Assembly (NCBI GenBank): GCA_900769955.1
Contig: CAAGIP010000228.1
Location: forward strand, 1 to 17,033
Origin: Spirochaetia bacterium
GTDB taxonomy: Bacteria; Spirochaetota; Spirochaetia; Sphaerochaetales; Sphaerochaetaceae
Length of the DNA stretch: 17,033 nucleotides
Direction: 5' to 3'
Shown in pieces: positions 13,626 to 17,033 of the stretch. Each line of letters opens with the position of its first letter. Position 1 is the first letter of the stretch. The notes under the pieces are model-generated. The model was given only the letters and a program-made list of their open reading frames with translations. It did not search any database and was not told the origin of the DNA. The translations under genes and the position numbers were made by a program.

Positions 13626-15321
13626 CGGACACCATCCTTGATCTGAGGAAAACCGAAGCGGATGCGGAAGAATTCCGTTTGTCGCGGTACATGAGTTCAT
13701 CGGCCTTGGATACTGCGTCCCTCAGGTCCGACTCTTCGCCGACCACAATGCTTAGACCTCCTGCACTGATGGTGGCACCGTATGGGGATGAGGATGAAAA
13801 GCGTTCCTTCAGATCCCTGATCATCATGCTGAGCTGCGGTCTTCCTTCTGTAGAAACGAGACAGCAGAACTCATCACCTCCGATTCTGAAAATACCTGCG
13901 TCCTCACCGAAAAATGAAAGCAGCGTACGCCCGCAGTATTTTATCAGCTTGTCGCCTTCCTGATGTCCGAAGCAGTCATTGATGCGTTTAAGGCTGTTGA
14001 TGTCGATGAAGACAATACAGATGTGCTTACCTTTAAGATCATCAGGCTTCCTGAGCAGTTCCTCGTATTTCCTTCTTGAAAAACAGCCCGAGAGAGGATC
14101 AAGTAGTGCGTTGCGCTCAAGTTCCGTTTCCCTTATAAGGTTCATCTCCTCAGAGACATGTCCTGCGGCATTTCTGAATACAATAATCAGAACTGATGCA
14201 AGGCGGAGAAACGATACCGCATTTGCCTGCCATATGCCGGGTGCCATGAAAACTGATAATACGGTATTGATGATGACGGAAAGCAGGAAGAGGAATGTGC
14301 TTGCCACTATATAGCTGTTTCTCCTGTTTTTCGCCCAGTACGAACACACTGTGATTAGGATATAGAGAAGGGTAATGATCCTGTATGCCATCAGAAGACG
14401 CCCGATATAGAATGATAACCTTAATCCGGCAAATGACAGTACCGTGTGAAGGCAGAAAAGAATTATGCACCCAAGACTCAGGACATATGAGGTTTTGCTT
14501 TTCATTACGGATCTGTCGGTGACTGTCATGACAAAAGAGACAAAGCACAATACTATGGCGGCGTTAACGAAGTTATTTACCGTGTCCCAGAATAAGGGCG
14601 CGTTGAAGAGTATCATGCCTGCCGGGTATAGCGATATGGAGGAAATACCGTTGAGCAGTGCGATCAGGAGGAATGCGGCAACGGTATTTCGTGCTTTTGC
14701 ACTTTTTACGGAAACGAAAATGAAAACCAATACCAGAAGAAGCACCAGGGACGCACCGTTGAAGAAACCGGCAGGAAGGAGATATGAGGAAAGCATACTG
14801 TTGATGCCGAAATCCGTTGTAATGACGATGGGGTAGACCCGAAAACCCACAGCAGGCCTGATCCCTCCGGTATTCGTCACCACCCTGATCTCCTTACCCC
14901 CAAGGTCTCCCGCTTTGCATGTGAAGAAGGTTCTGCCTCCCAAATCGATATACCCTCCGTCCGAAGGGAAACTCATCAGCTTTTCATCGTCAGCATAGAG
15001 AGTGAAGGAGCCAACTGTGGGCTGAATGAGTATCGTATCAAGCCTGCTAAGTATGTTTTCCGGCACATATGCGATCTGAGTCACTTCCGTAATATCATCA
15101 CCATAGATCACGGCAGATGAGGTAATTCCGGAAAAAACACTGTTTCCATCCGCAAGTATCCTGGTATTAAGCACTAGTGAGGATGTACGGGCTATCTCAT
15201 TGACTTCCCGTTCAAAAGGGTTGAAGAATGTAAGCAGTGTGAATAGCAGGATAAAACACAGTGTCAGGGACAGTAACAATACAAGTGATCCCCATTTCCT
15301 TTCTTTCCCGTAAGTGCTCAT
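13615..15321 (-). CDS. Membrane diguanylate cyclase, 7TMR-DISM-like sensor with GGDEF (first of pair)
   Basis: 568 residues with the same plan as the following gene: anchor helix at about 10-34, extracytoplasmic sensor domain to about 180, about seven helices between 184 and 390, then GGDEF. The motif RIGGDEF (GGDEF 481-485), DPLSGCFSRRKYEE, DINSLKRINDCFGHQEGDKL and ADELMYRDKRN are all in place, so it should be an active cyclase. The inhibitory RxxD is not present. The outer domain differs strongly from its partner's, which suggests that two different signals feed one second messenger. The start has TG-T-TATAAT ending 7 nt before ATG with no Shine-Dalgarno. It is the promoter-proximal gene of the pair and diverges from a lipoprotein gene. 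Confidence 0.9.
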   Translation of the reverse strand: MSTYGKERKWGSLVLLLSLTLCFILLFTLLTFFNPFEREVNEIARTSSLVLNTRILADGNSVFSGITSSAVIYGDDITEVTQIAYVPENILSRLDTILIQPTVGSFTLYADDEKLMSFPSDGGYIDLGGRTFFTCKAGDLGGKEIRVVTNTGGIRPAVGFRVYPIVITTDFGINSMLSSYLLPAGFFNGASLVLLLVLVFIFVSVKSAKARNTVAAFLLIALLNGISSISLYPAGMILFNAPLFWDTVNNFVNAAIVLCFVSFVMTVTDRSVMKSKTSYVLSLGCIILFCLHTVLSFAGLRLSFYIGRLLMAYRIITLLYILITVCSYWAKNRRNSYIVASTFLFLLSVIINTVLSVFMAPGIWQANAVSFLRLASVLIIVFRNAAGHVSEEMNLIRETELERNALLDPLSGCFSRRKYEELLRKPDDLKGKHICIVFIDINSLKRINDCFGHQEGDKLIKYCGRTLLSFFGEDAGIFRIGGDEFCCLVSTEGRPQLSMMIRDLKERFSSSSPYGATISAGGLSIVVGEESDLRDAVSKADELMYRDKRNSSASASVFLRSRMVSDGY

Positions 15322-15328
15322 TTTCAGA

Positions 15329-15380
15329 ATTATAACAGGTAAAAGCTCTGATTGTACACATTGCTTTGGTGATATATCAT
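15329..15380. promoter_or_regulatory. Divergent promoters sharing a palindromic TGTACA -35 hexamer
   Basis: On the minus strand TGTACA (15353-15358) is followed after 18 bp by extended -10 TG-T-TATAAT (15329-15337), 7 nt from ATG 15321. On the plus strand the same TGTACA, its own reverse complement, is followed after 16 bp by TATCAT (15375-15380), 7 nt from GTG 15388. Both transcripts would start at or next to the start codon, and both polymerases would compete for the same -35. Confidence 0.5.
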
Positions 15381-15387
15381 AAAAGGC

Positions 15388-16062
15388 GTGAAAAGACTTC
15401 TCATTGTAATCATTACGGTTCTTACATTCACTTCCTGTACCAGAATGAGTTATCCCGAGGATACGAAAAGCATGTTCGGAGGAGATACATCGGTTATCCT
15501 TACTGAAGGAGGGGACGATGAACTGCTCTTATCCGTATTTGACGAGCTTGAGAAGCTTGACAGTGATTATCAGAGCGGAAACATTCCTCCTGAGCTGGAT
15601 GAACGCATGGCACGGTTTTCAGATGAGGCAATTACTGACAATGCATGGAGAGGCTTTGCCGCGGAATATGCCGCATCCCTTCTTATGGCTTCGGGCGTGA
15701 AAGGCGGAGCGGTCTCAGTCGCGGGATGTGTATATGTAATTGGAAACCATCCTGACGGGGGATTATGGCGCGTTGCGCTTGCCGATCCCGTTCCCGGTCG
15801 CGGTGAGAGCTATGCCACTGTCGATTCCCCGGAAGGTGCAGTCATCACGGCAATGGGAGACTCTGAGTCAGATCTTGCTTCCGTATCAGTCCTTTCTGAG
15901 GATGCGGTTCTTGCCGCATATATCAGTGAGGAAGTCCTGAAGAGGGGACGAAAGGAAGGAGAAGCTCTGCTCGGAAAACTCAGTCTTTCTGCCGTGATGC
16001 TGACAAAAGATGATGAGATAATCAGGATTTACGGGCAAGAAGCGCCAGATAACACTCCCTGA
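15388..16062 (+). CDS. Putative lipoprotein of unknown function
   Basis: 224 residues. MKRLLIVIITVLTFTSC is a short basic-hydrophobic signal peptide ending in a lipobox-like FTSC with Cys17 as the lipidation site; Phe at -3 is off the strict consensus but fits relaxed lipoboxes. The mature part is acidic, mixed alpha/beta and not recognised, with Gly-rich strands GGAVSVAGCVYVIG and GVKGG.. in the middle. It starts with GTG and no ribosome binding site. It shares a promoter region with the first membrane cyclase gene, so a link to its sensing function is possible, though only position supports this. The last 41 bp overlap the convergent methyltransferase gene. Confidence 0.72.
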   Translation: MKRLLIVIITVLTFTSCTRMSYPEDTKSMFGGDTSVILTEGGDDELLLSVFDELEKLDSDYQSGNIPPELDERMARFSDEAITDNAWRGFAAEYAASLLMASGVKGGAVSVAGCVYVIGNHPDGGLWRVALADPVPGRGESYATVDSPEGAVITAMGDSESDLASVSVLSEDAVLAAYISEEVLKRGRKEGEALLGKLSLSAVMLTKDDEIIRIYGQEAPDNTP

Positions 16063-16789
16063 GAAAACTGTCTATCGGCTCAAAGCCCGAAGACGCTGAG
16101 TCAAAGCCGAGGATCACGAAGCCAAGATCGGTAAGCCCGCCGATGAGCTTTTCAAGTGTGTGGCTGTACTCGAAAGTATCCCTCATTCTGATCTTTTTCT
16201 GTTTTTCCTTCTCTGAAAGCGATGTATCGGCATCGTATGGCAGTGTGTACTTAATTTTCATCTTACCCCTTTCAAGCCCCCTTACATCGAACATGTAAAG
16301 TGCGGGGTTTGCAAAGGCAGTCATGAAGGTGCCACCGCTTTTAAGCACACGCGAGACTTCCCTGTACATCGGAATGGGATCCTTTATAAAGTTGACGCTG
16401 ACGGGATTGATGCATGTGTCGAAATATCCGTCCTCAAAAGGAAACGGATCGCTCATGGAGGCTCTAACGGTCTTCAGATCAAGATTGTCTCTCCGTGCCG
16501 CATCCTCATCCTTTTTCAGCTGCTCAGCTGAGATGTCCATTACAGTTACATCCTTTCCGTATGCTGAAAGAAGCGGTCCCTGCTGACCTCCGCCGGAGCC
16601 AAGGAGGAGTACTTTGTGTCCAGCCATCTCAAGCCATGTGCGGGGCAGGGCCTTATCGGGAAGGAAAGGAAGACTGAGTATTCCTTTGCGTGCAAGTTCA
16701 GTCTCGTCATGCGATACTTCACGGGACCACCAGGAGCCGCGCCGGACTTCCTCGTCCCATGCGGCACTGTTGAGTTCATCTGTGTTCAT
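16022..16789 (-). CDS. Class I SAM-dependent methyltransferase (Methyltransf_11-type)
   Basis: 255 residues, cytosolic. Motif I is VLLLGSGGGQQG, motif II ends in the acidic VTVMDIS, and post-motif segments FPFEDGYFDTCINP and EVSRVLKSGGTFMTAF are typical of small-molecule methyltransferases. The N-terminal MNTDELNSAAWDEEVRRGSWWSREV is typical of related enzymes. The substrate is unknown. On the minus strand TATAAT (16796-16801) ends 6 nt before the ATG and no Shine-Dalgarno is present. It is downstream of, and in the same direction as, a transposase gene, with a terminator-like hairpin between. Its 3' end overlaps the lipoprotein gene by 41 bp. Confidence 0.87.
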   Translation of the reverse strand: MNTDELNSAAWDEEVRRGSWWSREVSHDETELARKGILSLPFLPDKALPRTWLEMAGHKVLLLGSGGGQQGPLLSAYGKDVTVMDISAEQLKKDEDAARRDNLDLKTVRASMSDPFPFEDGYFDTCINPVSVNFIKDPIPMYREVSRVLKSGGTFMTAFANPALYMFDVRGLERGKMKIKYTLPYDADTSLSEKEKQKKIRMRDTFEYSHTLEKLIGGLTDLGFVILGFDSASSGFEPIDSFLRECYLALLARKS

Positions 16790-16795
16790 GGTTCA

Positions 16796-16801
16796 ATTAT
16801 A
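16796..16801 (-). promoter_or_regulatory. -10 element of the methyltransferase gene
   Basis: A perfect minus-strand TATAAT separated from the ATG by TGAACC. No convincing -35 is visible 16-18 bp upstream, where the transposon end hairpin begins. The hexamer lies immediately next to the likely transposon end, so the insertion may have replaced the original upstream part of this promoter. Confidence 0.45.
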
Positions 16802-16806
16802 CATAT

Positions 16807-16853
16807 AAAACCCGAGATAGAATCCATCCTTTTAAGGTGGAATGTGAATCGGG
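16807..16853 (-). other. Right-end hairpin of an IS200/IS605-type element, also terminator-like
   Basis: Directly after the transposase stop, CCCGA and TCGGG (16811-16815 and 16849-16853) can pair as an outer stem. Inside, TCCATCCTT and AAGGTGGA form an 8-bp stem with one unpaired base. On the minus strand the structure is followed by TTTTATAT. Subterminal imperfect hairpins with an extrahelical base are the recognition sites of IS200/IS605 transposases, and the U-tract also makes it a plausible terminator. The exact element boundary cannot be set from one end. Confidence 0.5.
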
Positions 16854-17033
16854 TTAACCTTGGTTCATGATGTATTCATCAAGACGCTCAGTGCTTACAT
16901 TGCCAACTGATGAGCAGAAGTAGCCTCTTGTCCGGAGATGGTGTTCTTTCCAATAGAACTTTCTGAGATAGCTGTAATACGATTTCCACATATCATATGC
17001 AGAGATCTGCTTCAAGGAATGAACTATGTCCGC
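16854..17033 (-). mobile_element. tnpA: IS200/IS605-family Y1 transposase TnpA, C-terminal part
   Basis: The window edge cuts the gene; 59 C-terminal residues remain, about 40% of a normal 130-155-residue TnpA. The frame runs ADIVHSLKQIS.. through RTRGYFCSSVGNVS to LDEYIMNQG and a TAA stop. YFxSSVGNVS followed by an amphipathic helix with YI-x-x-Q is the usual end of this family, and the Tyr in LDEYIMNQ is in the position of the catalytic nucleophile. The HUH metal motif lies outside the window. The element moves as single-stranded DNA by cut-and-paste at hairpin ends. The visible part is intact, with no frameshift. Confidence 0.88.

Noticed and set aside
13626..13700. Possible upstream start for the second GGDEF protein
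   Set aside because: The added residues lie within the preceding cyclase gene and are not membrane-like. ATG 13625 has a good Shine-Dalgarno and is followed directly by the anchor helix.

Overview
The window looks like chromosomal DNA of an anaerobic or host-associated bacterium of moderate GC content, with compact, mostly leftward gene order. My best guess is a member of the Spirochaetota (Treponema or Sphaerochaeta-like). The hints are a relaxed lipobox, large 7TM diguanylate cyclases, a bacterial GlnRS and a very acidic/basic low-complexity tail on an rRNA methyltransferase. This taxonomic guess is an inference and a weak one. I see no rRNA, tRNA or CRISPR array.

Layout, left to right. 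(1) Positions 1-2942: a 2,3-diaminopropionate ammonia-lyase (leftward) diverges from an NCS2 purine permease across a 264-bp AT-rich regulatory region with a long inverted repeat. (2) 2948-4781: a bidirectional terminator, then a phosphomannomutase/phosphoglucomutase overlapping a small unknown gene. (3) 4825-6523: an RlmK-like 23S rRNA methyltransferase with a roughly 200-residue Arg/Asp/Tyr-rich repeat tail; its terminator lies inside the convergent MFS gene. (4) 6502-10787: leftward MFS transporter, metal-dependent amidohydrolase and glnS, the last with a strong terminator. (5) 10880-11988: two divergent genes I cannot firmly assign. One resembles the C-terminal beta-sandwich of GH32 enzymes and the other the N-terminal half of a PfkB sugar kinase. 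(6) 11928-15321: a tandem, overlapping pair of membrane GGDEF proteins with 7TMR-DISM-like architecture, divergent from a lipoprotein gene (15388-16062). (7) 16022-17033: a SAM methyltransferase and, at the right edge, the C-terminus of an IS200/IS605-type Y1 transposase with a right-end hairpin.

The most general unusual signal is in the start regions. Up to eight genes have a -10-like hexamer ending only 6-9 nt before the start codon and no Shine-Dalgarno sequence, which is the geometry of leaderless mRNAs. The other genes (dpaL, the mutase, glnS, the second GGDEF gene and the 11365 gene) have clear Shine-Dalgarno sequences. Convergent gene ends overlap (61 and 41 bp), or one gene's terminator lies in the other's coding region, which fits a compact genome.
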